NCBI RefSeq assembly: GCF_022965805.1
Contig: NC_133117.1
Location: forward strand, 10,440,183-10,504,182
Origin: Primulina eburnea
Taxonomy: Eukaryota > Streptophyta > Magnoliopsida > Lamiales > Gesneriaceae
Length of the DNA stretch: 64,000 nt
Direction of reading: 5' to 3'
Below are positions 33,858 to 46,116 of this stretch, one piece after another. The translations under genes and the position numbers were made by a program. Under the pieces are notes generated by a model. That model had not been told where the DNA came from, made no database searches, and saw nothing but the letters and a program-made list of their open reading frames with translations. Each line of letters opens with the position of its first letter. Position 1 is the first letter of the stretch.

Positions 33858-34366
33858 TAATTTTTGTATAATTTTAAATAAATTTGATATTAATCAGGGT
33901 AGATCAATTTAAAATAATAAAAGATTTTAGAGTTGAAAATTTTAATTCGGATAGAGTCGTATTTCTGGCTCCGTCATTGGCCATACTACAATTGAGATTA
34001 CATATTTTAATTTATAAAATACGTTTGATATGATAAAGTTATCACAAATATAATTTTGAAAGGCTTCTTCCATTCGAATCTCTTGAATTCTTGCCAATGG
34101 TTTCTAGTCACTCTTGCACGTAATTTTAACCGAAATTTCAGCTACTTCAACCCTTCTTAATGTTCTAAAATTATCGTCGATCGCGGTTCGAATGGAAACG
34201 TGAATGGAATTTGAATAAGTCTGTGTTACATTCGAAATTTAACGGCTTATAAGTTTTTGTAATATCCCACCTTCATTAAACCATGTTCCCACCTTGTTTA
34301 ATTTTTGCACTGAATCGACGGCAATTTCCTTTCTTGAACCAGTGAGGTCAAACCTCCAAATCTTGT
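33858..34366. other. spacer, no gene
   Basis: No coding signal or repeat recognised. Confidence 0.4.
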
Positions 34367-34831
34367 GCAGGGTGAGAAAAAATACTGAATATTCGACATA
34401 TCGAGATTACCATACCGAAAAAAAACCGAATTTATCGAATTTTCGGTATACCGAAGATTTCGATACGGTACGGTAACATTACCGAATTTTTCCGTACAAT
34501 AACGATATGCAATTTCAAAATTTCGGTATATATCGGAATACCTAAAAAATATATATAATTTTAAAATATATATTAATTTAAAATATTAAATTTATAAAAT
34601 TTTATAAAAGTGAGGTTTTTTCGGTATAAAACTGTATCAGTATAATACCATACCGAAATCTCAGTATACCGTACTATTTCAGTATAATCGGTATGCTAGT
34701 TATATATACCGAAATTTCGATTTACTGAATTTTGGTATATCAAAAATTTCGGTACGGTATCGGTATAAATTTGCTTATATTGTAATTTTCGGTATGGTAT
34801 GATATGGACGATATACCACCGGTCCACCCCT
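34367..34831. mobile_element. MITE rich in ggtataccgaa words
   Basis: Dense direct and inverted copies of ttcggtataccgaa and acggtacggta surround an AT-rich centre. The right end ggtccacccctaat matches the ending style of hAT-type MITEs (TAGGGGTGG at the other side); the left end (cagggtgag) is decayed. No sure TSD. Confidence 0.6.
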
Positions 34832-35589
34832 AATCCTTATGGCATGGCATCATAGAAATATGATATGAAGAATTATCGTTGACTTTAGATAGAAAGATTT
34901 GAAATTCATGGTTTTAAATGTATTTTCGTAACTTTTACGAAATAAATTCAAATCTATATATCTACTTATTTACATTATAACTATTCTAATCACAAAAGAT
35001 TTGATATAAATGCAATGCAGCATAGTCTGGGTCAGATATTATGTTAGTTTTTGGTTGTTCAGTCTCTCTGAAAAACAAGAGCAGAAGTGTGTTTAGATTT
35101 ATTACTGGACCGAATGAGACAGATTAAGTACTCAGCAAAGTATGATGTAATACCGGACCAATTTGATTGCATATCAGATTAAATAAGCCATCGAAATTTT
35201 TTTTGGAGTGTTATTTAAACCTTCTTTAATGTTAATTACATTCCATCGTTTGGTTTTCTCTTAAAATTGAGAATGATACCCTTTAACTGATTGTTTTTAT
35301 TTTTGGTAAATTCATTATTATTTTAATTCTCAAGTTAACTCATCTAAAACTATAATTATTTAAAAATTGTATTTAAATTCTTTAGTATATTTAAATATTA
35401 ATAGATACAGAAAAGTCTTACACTTTTTTTATTTTTTTAAAATTCTATATCTGCTTAATTTTTTATTATAACTTAAAGAGAATAATTTTTTCCAATTAAT
35501 CATAATATATCATAAAATATATCTACTGACAAATTGTTATTTTAAAATTACATATTATTTATAAAATTCACAATTAATATATTTGTATA
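34832..35589. other. AT-rich spacer, no gene
   Basis: No coding signal. Confidence 0.5.
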
Positions 35590-36010
35590 TTACCATCATA
35601 CGTTATAGGCATCGAGAGTTGTCCAGCATAGAAACTCCGACGCTCTAGTCAGTAAATAGTTTATGTATATTATATGAAAGTTGGAGAGCCACAAAGGGGA
35701 TAATGTACCTTGCATAGTGAGGGTTGTATTTTTAAGAGTGTCTGACGAGCTTTGACTTTTGTAGGCAATGTGGACAAATGATGAAATTGGGCTAATAACC
35801 CATCTTCGTCGGCTCCAGTGAAGTGGGGGTCATGAACATTACATGTATTGGAAATAATTAGTCTTGGGATGCAGGCTGGCTTGGTCACTGAAATAATTAT
35901 GATGATTGAGCATAGTGTCCAACCCTTGTAGATGCGTGATTGAGTAGCTTCATACATTGATGATTTGGAAATTGTTAGACTTGGCCACATGTCTGTCAAT
36001 TATTTTGTTG
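35590..36010 (-). mobile_element. probable Tat-type gypsy LTR fragment
   Basis: The order of blocks (gtaccttg, then gtgtctgacgagcttgac-like text, then aatgatgaaattgggctaataaccca) matches 59303-59430 next to the Tat gag remnant, where the last block reads aatgaaaatgagttaataaccca. Ends are not defined. Confidence 0.4.
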
Positions 36011-36158
36011 AAGAAATAATATTCTTTTTGTTATCCGCTGTTTATAGTCTATGTGACTTATGCATCAACTTGCTGCATTTCTTACATTTGATATAACTTT
36101 TTGCTATGACTTGTTGCATTTCTTATAGTCAATATGACTTCTTGTTGTGATTGTTGTT

Positions 36159-38604
36159 TGTTAGGATCGAAGATAATGGTTTAGAGGAGAGGTGAACGAA
36201 CTGTTATGCAAACTATGTCAAATAATGATAAGCTTAAATTGTGTTAACAGCTCAAGTTAATATTCCAATCAGACCGAGTAATTTGTGCTACTAAAAAAAA
36301 GTTTTAATTGAGAAAATTGCTCAGATTACTTAGTGAATATAATATAAAAGTAACATCTCAATTTTCTTCATCTTAATTATACGCACATATGATAGTCTTA
36401 GCAGCACAAGTAAATACTAGTGAATAAAGAGGCTAGAAGTTTTATATGAAAGTTCGAAGGCTAAGTTTATACGTCTCCCCTTCTTCTATTTCTAGCAGGA
36501 TTCCACTAGAAGATTTGATCAGTGCAACAACTTGTACAAACCCACTTCAGCTCGGTTCCACAACCCTAATGAGTAGAAACTCATAACACTCTTCTCTTAA
36601 ACTAGATATGCTCAGAAACAAGCTTCTGATAGTTACACTTTATTCTCACAATATAACAACGCTTGTGTGTAAAGATAAGTGAGAATACAAATTGTACAAT
36701 ATTAATCCTTAATCAACCTGAGGGGAAATTGAGTGTATGTAAAATCAGCTTAAAGATGAATCTTTTGAGGGATGTGCGATTTGAATACTTGATGAAGATT
36801 GATAAAGCAATAGTAGTTTTTCTGAGAGGTTTTCTGTAGCGACCCGTTCCAGAATCACCTACTAATCAGAACTTAAGCATGCAAAATTAACATTAAAACT
36901 GAATCAGGTAAAACAGCGGAAAAACAGTAATACAACCCAATCGAATCTGTAAGTACAAAATACTTAAACAACCAGATCGAACTAAATTCCAAGAACAAAT
37001 ACCAATAATTACAAGTCAACCTCTGCCAGCTCCCTGTCCACTCCCTCCTGGACCGTCCAATCTGAGACCTGCCCCATCGAATAGGGTGTCCAAAACAGAG
37101 ATAAACCGAGGACGTGAGCATAAAACGCTCAGCACCGAAAGCATGAGTATACAAGACTATGACATGCATGTATGCAAAATGTACTGGATACCAGGATCTG
37201 GGTATATCGAAATACTGCTCAGGTAAATGACGTCAAGGTATGTAGCACTCTGCGCCGTCGCACCAGGAGGTGGCTCCCATACCAAAATAAACCTGTGGAT
37301 ATACCGGTGACCTGACCACCGTCGGCCAACGGGGTCCAACCATCCACAACAAACGAGGGCTGAGCACCCTCTCAACAGGCTATCTCAAAGATAATCAGGC
37401 TCAACATGATTATGCAAATGCCGCATAATAAACCATGCATCATATGACAGATAATAATGCAACATATAAACATGCAACACATAGTAAAGCATACTCAATC
37501 CTGCTATCTCGGATAGTACTTTCGTACCTCAAACCAGTAGATCCTAGAAATCAGCCCTAGAATCAAGCCTGCGTCCGTAGTCAGCCCACTGATGCCGCTA
37601 GCTCCCAACTAGAGCACAGCTCCGCTACAAAACCAGTAGCTCCCCGCTAGTGCCTAAACCTCGGGAAAAGGCTAGAAACCCATCAGAAACGACTAAAACG
37701 CTCTGGAACACTCGGAATTGGCGAGTAAAAAGTGAAGCCTCGCGCCTCTATTTATAGACAACGATCGGAAGATCCGATCCTCTTCGGACGATCCGATCCA
37801 CTTCGGACGATCCGAACCCTGTACCCTTCGGACCTTCCGAACCCTTATCGGACGATCCGAACCCTGCATGTCTTCCACGTGTCCAGACACCTGTCTTCGG
37901 ACGATCCGAACCCTGATCGGACGATCCGAACTCTGCATGTCTTCCACGTGTCCAGCCACCTGTCTTCGGACGATCCGAACCCTCTTCGGACGATCCGAAC
38001 CCTATTCGGACGATCCGAACCCGGTTCGGTCCTTCCGATCCCACCGAAATATAATTAATCCAATAATTAACTCAAATTAGGCATCGGGATACTACATTTT
38101 CGGTATTGATGCATTCCTTATTTATAAGTGTTAGTCCCCAACGACAATAAATATATCGGTAATCACAGATGTATTGGGCAACTTACATTTATGCGGATAC
38201 AACCACGTGTCCTTGTTGTTTTGTCAAATATAATATCGGCTATTTCCCTTGTACACTACCTGAAAAGAGTAACCAAAGATCTTCTTTTGTTTATTCTTAT
38301 TGACAACTTTATTATACACTCATAGATTGACACTCTGTATTTTAAGAATTTTGATAGATTGGTTTTCAAGTTGATATGTTCTGTTCGAAAAATTTGGTTC
38401 AAGACGTGCTGATGAATAAAATCTATCAGATCGAAATAGTTGAAAAGTTCAATCTGTCAGTTCAGTTTATCTGGTAACAGCGTAGTTTGATAATCATATT
38501 TTTAGTATTGTTTAGTTCAATTTAATAATCTACATTAATATCCGTTTGAGTTAGATCAGTTTAGTTTGTGTCATCAAAACTTAGATATAAATTTTGCCTT
38601 AACA
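36159..38604 (-). mobile_element. copia LTR (SIRE-like), interrupted by a gypsy solo LTR
   Basis: On the minus strand it starts TGTTAAGGC at 38604, directly after the polypurine-like tract cttcaaaaagggaaaaat (complement of 38604-38621), and ends ..CGATCCTAACA at 36159. Without the 1267 bp of insertion and TSD it is about 1.18 kb. A paralogue covering much of it lies at 47925-48735. It is the 3' LTR of a copia element whose interior continues to the right in pieces. Confidence 0.75.
36835..38096 (-). mobile_element. solo LTR of the gypsy family at 2286-9405, TSD TTTTC
   Basis: 1262 bp with inverted TGTAG...CTACA ends, flanked by ttttc on both sides (36830-36834 and 38097-38101). It matches the 1233-bp LTRs throughout, but its U3 array has extra copies of the TCGGATCGTCCGA motif and a duplicated segment around the cacgtgtccag word (37877 and 37946). 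It arose by LTR-LTR recombination after insertion into an older copia LTR. Confidence 0.95.
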
Positions 38605-38891
38605 ATTTTTCCCTTTTTGAAGATGACAAAACTAAGTTGTCAATTATAAGTAAGAGATAAGAACATATATTAATGCACAACAATGAATTATAAAAAATAT
38701 GTAAAATTTCTATCTCCTGATTTATCCTTTCTTGAACGGTTGATGACATCGTATGGCTTGGTTTGTATGTGCTACTTGAGCTGCTGTGATGATGACCAAA
38801 ACCAATACCACCAGAACTTCCACAATATGACTTCCTATGCTGAGATGACGAGGAGGAAGGTTTTGTTAGAGTAGGTGCCTGTCGAGCCAAG
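38605..38891 (-). pseudogene. 3' internal remnant of the SIRE-like copia element
   Basis: Lies just upstream (minus strand) of the LTR at 38604. A minus-strand frame (about 38890-38561) begins MARQAPTLTKPSSSSSQHRK, with Ser, Gly and His runs, and runs into the LTR. I do not recognise a domain. It is probably the end of the element's extra 3' open frame. Confidence 0.45.
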
Positions 38892-40911
38892 TGTTGGCCG
38901 AGTGTTCACAATGAAACTCTATGTATAAACAATCTTTATTTTAATAATATTGGAAATTATTGTTTTGACACATCTTTATCTTTATACCCATGCTAGTTGT
39001 ATAGATAAAGTCCTTGAATATACAACTAGTAGAAAGAATATGAGATGCTCATATGATGAGTATCATGAAACTCATATTTGGAATACTGTATATTCTAAAC
39101 AGTTCCTAGTCGATTCGACCGCCACTAAGAAGGATATAGGCCGCTCGAGTTCGAGAATAGTATCTGCGATGTGAGTACCATGTTTCATTGGTAGGGGACA
39201 TTGTGATGTCCAAACATCCAGATAGGTGCTCCTTGTAGAGTGCACTGAACAACCCTCCATAAAGGACTTTCCAAGTGGTTCTCACTTATCGAGTGGAAAC
39301 GTCCTAGTTTATGGTTGTACACCATTAGTTCTTATGACCCGGGACAACATTGAGACTCTATATGCTAGCATTGAACTTTGACTTATTTACCGACTTTCAT
39401 GGGGTCATCAGGTGGCAAGGTTGAGTGTTTTGTTGAAACATATATGAGTCGTTGCATTGTAGTCGGGGATTCACCGCTTACCTTCGGGTATGGATATCCT
39501 ATGTGATCTCATGTATATGTAGTATGAAATCTCTGATCGGAGTATGATGATAATTATGAAAGGGGTTTCATAGATTACACCATCGATACAACTACCACAT
39601 AACACATAGTATCGATTCATTGACAACTCTCGATATACAAATGGTTGTCGAATCGGTCGGGATATATGAGTTGAAGGGACCGTACTGTACGCTAACCATA
39701 ATTGAATGGTTCTTGCAGGCACTATCATTCGATACCTATGAAATCATGTAAGCGATGCTGCTAGGCGTTTAACATGATTGGTAGGGTACTATCAGACTTC
39801 AGTTCTGACATTCTTGTTATCAAAGAGTTGATTAGTAAGAATGGAGCAATTGAGGTATGCTCATATAAGGACATGTTTAGTCCCGAATCACATGGAGATG
39901 TGAACTCACGGCTAGTTGTGTCAATGAACCATTGAGGGCCACACAAGTGCTAACTTTTTAGATCCCGTTGAGAAGTAAAAATAGTTCAATATGTTGAACG
40001 GCTTATAAAGGAATTTATAAGCACAAGGAAAAATTAGAAGTATGACTTCTATAATTTAATTTGTAGAAGTGTTCCTAAATTAAAAGTTGGCCAAATAAAT
40101 ATTGTATTTGAAAATTGTGATTTTCATAGACATTATTATGGACTAAATTAAATTAATTCAAATGTTAAATTAATTAAAAAATAGTGGGCCTAGTAGAGTC
40201 CAAATAGTTAAATTAATTCAAGTGTTGAATTAATTAAACAACATTGGGCCTTGTAGAGCCCAATTAGAAATAATTACTAAAATAGTGGACTTGAGTAAAA
40301 TCAAGTAAGATTTAATTGTTCTCAAATTTGTTTGAGACAATTAAATTAAAGACCATGGGCTTTGTAATGGTTACAAACCCAAATAGAATTGTATGCATGG
40401 GAGGTGAAGGATTGGAGACTACTTTTTCAATGTCCAAGACTTGGCATGCTAAAAGGGGTTTTAGCTTTTTACACAACCAAGACTACTCATCCTTCCCTCC
40501 ACTACTACATGCCATGGCCGAAAATTTGAAGTGCCATTCTCTCAATTTTTCTTTCTTCAATTGTTGAGGATATGTTAGTCTTCTCAATGAAAAATGCTCT
40601 AATTTTTCTAGTGCAAAATTAGAGTAGTTCTATCTTGTTGGTGGTGGGCTTGATTTTTGAGTAATGTGTGCTCAAGGGAAGCTTGTAGATAAATCTTGCC
40701 ATTGAAGAGTTTGGTTGTTTGACAACTAATTTTGAGTCATCATAAATATTTTAAGATTGATAGGTAAAAATTCTAAAACACCCTATGTGTGACATTTTGT
40801 GTTTTATTGTATTTTCTACACATTAGTACATTGAGGTGCTTGGTTTTTTACCTTGAAAAATATTTTTGAACTTCTGTCGCGCATTTCGGGCACCTTAAAC
40901 GATCCCTTTCA
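38892..40911 (+). mobile_element. copia LTR block, about 2 kb
   Basis: TGTTGGCC...CCCTTTCA, inserted into the SIRE-like interior, which resumes at 40912. It is non-coding but has many sharply conserved blocks shared with 780-1400 and the minus strand of 21250-21903, such as cgacccgggacaaca, ggggattcaccgctta-like text, cgataca and gctgctaggcgttt. The flanks ccaag and ggttt do not match, so solo status is not proved. A TATA box is not obvious. The frame at 40316-40567 is not a gene. Confidence 0.6.
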
Positions 40912-42563
40912 GGTTTAGATTTGTCTTATTCATTCGGCTTTTCCCCCTTTTTGGCATCACCATTTCCACCTTTTAAAAATGTAACTATCTCGGAAATATA
41001 AGTCCCAAGTGTTTCAATATGTCATGTCACACAACTTCTTGCTTCTCGATTCGGCTGACAAGATCAGCAGTATGCCTGATTTGAGTATCTTTAAGTTTAG
41101 ATATCTGACTGGAGCATGTATTCATAATCTTGAGCATTTCAGTAATCTGTTCAGAGATATTTGTCTTGAAAAGATTAAGTGAAACGTCTGCTATTCGTTT
41201 TCTTAAAACATGCTAGCAGACGTTTCAGTTGGTATCAGAGTAATGGTTCTGTAAAGGGTTGTGCCACCATCAGCGCCGGAAAGATCAGTCGTCAAGCCTC
41301 AAAGTTGTAAGTTTTTACATGCTTTATATGATTTTATGATGTTACATGCATAAGTACATGACTTATATGTTTACGTCACATGTTTGTTTTATATGCTTTG
41401 AATTTTTATAAGTGATACGATATGAAATGAAAAATTATTTTATTTTAACGCATGATGGTTTTGTGGTGGAATTGGACTATCTTCATATTTGGGTTTTATT
41501 GTTGACATTTTATTTTTGGGCTATAAGTTAATCGTAAATTTTATGAATGTTTTGGGACACGTAGATTTTCTAAGAAAACGAATAAGCAGACGTTTCATTA
41601 AGATCCAGAGAAGATACCATCTGATCTTCCCTAAATCCAGTGACGTCATTATGCATATTCATTGATGATTGATGAATGAAATGCATTCCATCAAATTGTA
41701 GAAATTATGAATTATATCTTTTATCTTGATCCTGGAACTTTGGAGGTCTCAAGTTTGGGTGCTTTTTGTTCTGTTTGAATGTATGTAGGTATTTGCGATT
41801 TAGGGTCATAAGCGATATGTTTTGTTTGTATATTTTCTTCTTTTTCTTGAGCTGGTAGTTTTGTGGAGTAATGATGGACATAATTTGAAACATGTTTTTG
41901 AATTTACTCATCAACCATTGGGAGCTGAGCTGAAGATGGTACGTTCGTCTGATTTGTTGTATATATCTGTTGAGGATGTGAGACACCTATCTGTTCTGTC
42001 GGGGATGCAACGTCAGAATTGGTAACAATTATTGCTACTGATTGCCATGGTTTAGACAGTGTGATCAGTGGATCAATAATAGGAGCAAGTGTTGGAGTTA
42101 TTTCATGAATAATCATGTTGTCCAGTGTCTGCAGCATCTCTGCTATTGTAAGCAGCGAATTTTCAGGAAGAGCTTCTGAACAATGCGATGTCACTAAGTC
42201 TTCATTAAGCTGTTCACCTTGTTGTTGGTGCAAAACCTCTTGGAGAACCTGATCGATGGATGGATCATATGTTGGTCCTTGGTCAGCTTGAGTCATCGAT
42301 TCTTCTTTTCTATAGATGATAAGTGCAATTTATTGCACTTTATTACTTGTATTTAACCTGGAATTTTGTGATTCTTGAGCAGATTTTATGCGATTTGTTG
42401 TTCTTTTTGTTGTTGTAGTTTGAAAGCTTAGGATGAGAGTTTGTAGTATTAAAATGTTGAATTGGAAAGTACAAAAGATGCAAAAATACAGAAGCTACAG
42501 CGCACCCGCCCTTATATTTACACCGCTCCCACGGTGTTGCACCGCACCCGCGTTGAAAAAAAT
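40912..42563 (-). pseudogene. interior of a SIRE-like copia element, with unknown ORF
   Basis: The minus strand contains gatgccaaaaagggggaaaa (complement of 40944-40963), a purine tract of the SIRE type. A minus-strand frame at 42296-41904 encodes 130 aa starting MTQADQGPTYDPSIDQ, with QQQGEQLNEDL and no membrane helix or catalytic motif, followed by stops. It may belong to the additional ORF or to gag of the element; I cannot decide. The segment is interrupted at 41180-41597 and cut on the right by the Tekay LTR at 42564. Confidence 0.45.
41180..41597. mobile_element. 418-bp inverted-terminus element of retrotransposon origin, TSD TTAAG
   Basis: Starts TGAAACGTCTGCTATTCG and ends with its complement CGAATAAGCAGACGTTTCA; the inverted termini are about 26 bp with one indel. 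It is flanked by ttaag on both sides (41175-41179 and 41598-41602). At 41215-41228 the terminus occurs again (tagcagacgtttca), followed by the Tekay-type PBS and leader (ttggtatcagagtaatgg) with blocks shared with 45563-45960. It is thus built from a gypsy LTR end, PBS and leader, but has inverted rather than direct ends. Confidence 0.8.
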
Positions 42564-45562
42564 TGTAACGTCCCGAAAATCGGAAAGTCCACGTGAACCA
42601 CATTCATGTAAATTATTAAATTTCTTTGTATTTTATTAAATTATTTTAAAGCATAAAATGTATGTTTATTTTATTAAATTATGTTTAATTATTTTTATGC
42701 ACTTTATGCATTATTATTGCATGATAGAATTTAATTCATGAAATTTTAAAAGTTAATGCACTATGATTTTAAAGTTTCATTTCGCGCACGAACGAGGTGC
42801 GGAGACCGGGAAATTTTCAAGAAAATTATTTTAATTACATGATTACTTTTTATTAATTAATATAATATGTTTTAAAGGTATTTTTCAAGAATTGAGATTT
42901 ATTGGGTATTTTTACCCGCATGCTTTGAATTTTTAATGGTACGCAAAATTTATCGAATCGGGAGGCTTTTTGAGGGTTCGACTAATATTTTCAAAAACTT
43001 TCCAACAAGAAATATTTTTCGGGAGTGCGTTTGTATTTAATGGGCCTAATTTTAATATTATTGGGCTTAAAACCCTTTTTATTTTAATTGAGACCCATTA
43101 GTGTACAATTTAATTAACCTAAACTACACTTAAACTAAACCTAAACCTACCCTACACCAATTATTCTATATCAACCGACACCCCTCTCTCTCCTTCAGCA
43201 TTTTATGCGGGTTTTCAGCATCTCCAAGGATGCAACTCTCGGCCACTTCAATTCTTGCAACGGATAATTCTCCTGGCGCTCGTTCTTTAATCTCCTCGCT
43301 TTTATGACATCTAAGGCACGCCATGTACATTATTTCTGCATCTTTTACGCCATAATACATGCTGATATGTGTGCCATTCATGTTGTTTTCAGTTCATGCA
43401 TTGTTTTTACTGGTATGTTTCGGTTGAGCATGAAATGTATATTTTCTTTGCATCCACTCACGTTTTCTGGAATTGTGCAAAGGGACAGTTGTTTTGTTGA
43501 TGTTTAAGGGAACGTTCAGGAGAGCAAAGCAAGGTTGTGAAGCTGGTGTAAGGTTTGGTGGGGTTAGAGTGAAGGCCGAGAGGGTAACGGGCTAGGGGTT
43601 CCTCGTTTTCTTTGGCTAGATCGGGGTGTAGACGGGGGTTCGCGCGGTGCTTGGGTGCACCATGTAAGGGCTAGCAGTTGCGGGAGTGGTACGGGCTGCA
43701 TGGGGCCATGAGCTTATGTTCTTGGGGTTCAGAGGGCCCTAGGGTGGTCTAGGGAAGGATGAGTAGCAGCTGTTCCCATCAGATTTAGGCGAGAGCCGAA
43801 ATAAGGAAAGTTGGTGGCTTGGGTTTTCGGATTAGCACGTGCTGGAAATTTCAGCAGCTTGATGGCCTATTGTGCGAGTGACTAAAGGTCAGGTTTTGAG
43901 GTTTTTAGGACATTTTAGATGTTGGTAAAGCATGGTAAAAAGTTGGGAATAATTCGGTTAAGTTTCGAGTCGATTCGGGTTAAAAACGAGACACCGATCC
44001 AAGTTTTAAAACAATTCGGTTAAGTTATGAAATGAGCTCGAGTTTATGTCTAAGAATGCTTTTAAATATGTTTTGGGACATTTTTAAGAGTTTGGTAAGT
44101 TTCAGATCAAATTAATGAGTTTTGGATTTATCCGGGATTTAATCGCCGCACGAAACGTTAATTAAAGAATTAATTGAAATGCCTAGATTTATGCTTAATA
44201 AAATTATGAAAAATTATATTTAAGCTCAAATAATTATTATAAGTCTAAGTTTTTATTTTGGGAATTTTATGCTAATGTTTGATTTAATTCGGGATTAAAA
44301 CGCATTAATATGTTATATTTAAAGATTAATTTAAAAGTCATCGATTTAAAAAAAATAAAGATATGAGAAAATTCATGTAGGCTTAAATAATTATTTGGGA
44401 CATGTTAGATTCAATGGAATTAATAAAATGTCAAAAACGTAAAATTTTACGTCTAGGGGCAAAACGGTAATTTTTGGTTTCCAGGGACAAAATGGTCATT
44501 TTACACCTGGGGTAAGATTTTGGTCCTGGCAGCACCCTGAGCACATTTTATCATGTTTTTAAAAGTTTATGCATCATTTTATGATTTTTTTATGAAATTA
44601 TGATAAATACAGTACATGCTTGGTTTAAAAGAAAAAGTTACGTATATGCATGTTTTATTAAGTGGTAAATATGATGATGTTTTTGAATGATGGTAATTGG
44701 TTGTGACTAATACGATGATACGGTGATATAATTGGAGATATCGTGAGGGAAAAGGCCCTAGAGGGAGCTCGTTTACGGGAGAAGGCCCCAGAGGGAGCCC
44801 GACGATCGTATTTCCATTGACATGATATGATGATATGATAGGCCAAGGCTCAGTTGACGGGTGAGAGTGTCACTGATGTTCCCGTCGCCCGGTACCGTGG
44901 TTATACGTAGATAGATCCATCGATAGAGCTGATACGATAGAGCTGATACAAAAGTCACAACTAATGAACTAAATTCAATTAAAAAAGAAAATGTATACGT
45001 ATATGATTACATGAGATGACATACTTTAATACGATATGATTTTACACGACACGTTTATGTATATGATGACATGAGATGACATGCTTTCACACGATAAGAT
45101 TTTACACGACACGTTTACGTTATTCTTTTAAGTTCATGAAAGATATGTTAGTATGGATATTTTTCACTGCTATGTGCTATGTATATGTACTTGTTATTCC
45201 TGGTACATGTGTGTTGAGTCTTTAGATTCACTAGGCGTGTGTGATGCAGGTGAGCTTGATGAGGGGACTGGAGGTGCCGAACTCTGAGTAGGAAGACCTG
45301 ATGCGGTGACAGGACCCGAGGACCACATATTTTCTTCTTTATGACTTATGAGATTTGAGAGGAAAGGAATATTTTAATACGTTGATTATTTTTAAGATTT
45401 TTATACGTTTATGTTCACGCATGATTTTGGATGTTTGGTTATTTTAAAATGCACTATTTTTACTGTCAAATTATTACGATTATTTGAAATGCTATTTCGA
45501 AAATGCGAGCTTTATATAAAAAAATATATATTCCCGCATTTTTAAAACAAGTAGAAGTTACA
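42564..45562 (+). repeat. Tekay-type gypsy 5' LTR, 3.0 kb
   Basis: TGTAACGTCCCG...AAGTTACA, followed by the PBS tggtatcaaagc (45565-45576). It shares the family's signature text (gaaggccccagagggagccc, cggtaccgtgg) with the LTRs of the 48791-55988 element on the other strand. Non-coding; small frames inside are chance. Confidence 0.8.
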
Positions 45563-46116
45563 GTTGGTATCAAAGCAAGGGTCCTGTATAGGGTTGTGTC
45601 ACCGCTAGCTTCTGTAGCTCAGTTTTCAAGCCTCAAGTCTGTAAGCTTTTATGATTTAAATGTTTTAAATGATTTAGTCTTATCACCTGAATGTTAACAT
45701 GATTTAAGCTCTATGACGATCTACGGTATATGTTTAGCTGCTTTTATGATTTAAGGATTTACTGTTTAAAAAAAAACCAGATTAAATTGCATGTTGGTTA
45801 CGTTTGGAATTGGATGTGTCAACAATTCAAATATTGGGCTTTAGGAGAGGTTGATAATGATTTGACTATATTGATTTTTAGGTCAGTAGTACTGATGTCC
45901 TCCTTATGGGTCATAAGTTAATATTGAAGATTATGAATGCTTTTGGGACATGTAGGTTTTCTAAGAAAAATATTGATGGTTCGTGGTTATTAGTTGAATT
46001 AAATTTTTAAGGATTCCATGTAAGGATTAATGATTCGAAGATTACGACGATCTTTGGAAGTATAAAAATGTAGATTTATTTAGGATACATGCTCTACCTA
46101 GTTTGATTTAAGGATT
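45563..46116 (+). other. PBS and leader of the truncated Tekay-type element
   Basis: PBS at 45565-45576, then ggtcctgtatagggttgtg and leader homologous to the complement of 52690-53037. It stops near 46116, where a SIRE-like LTR fragment begins; gag and pol are absent. Confidence 0.7.

Noticed and set aside
35670..35999. 109-codon minus-strand frame with Cys and His residues
   Set aside because: It lies within a probable gypsy LTR fragment and has no zinc-finger spacing.
40316..40567. 83-codon plus-strand frame beginning MFSNLFETIK
   Set aside because: It lies in the copia LTR block, is not kept in the related copy near 1400, and shows no known domain.
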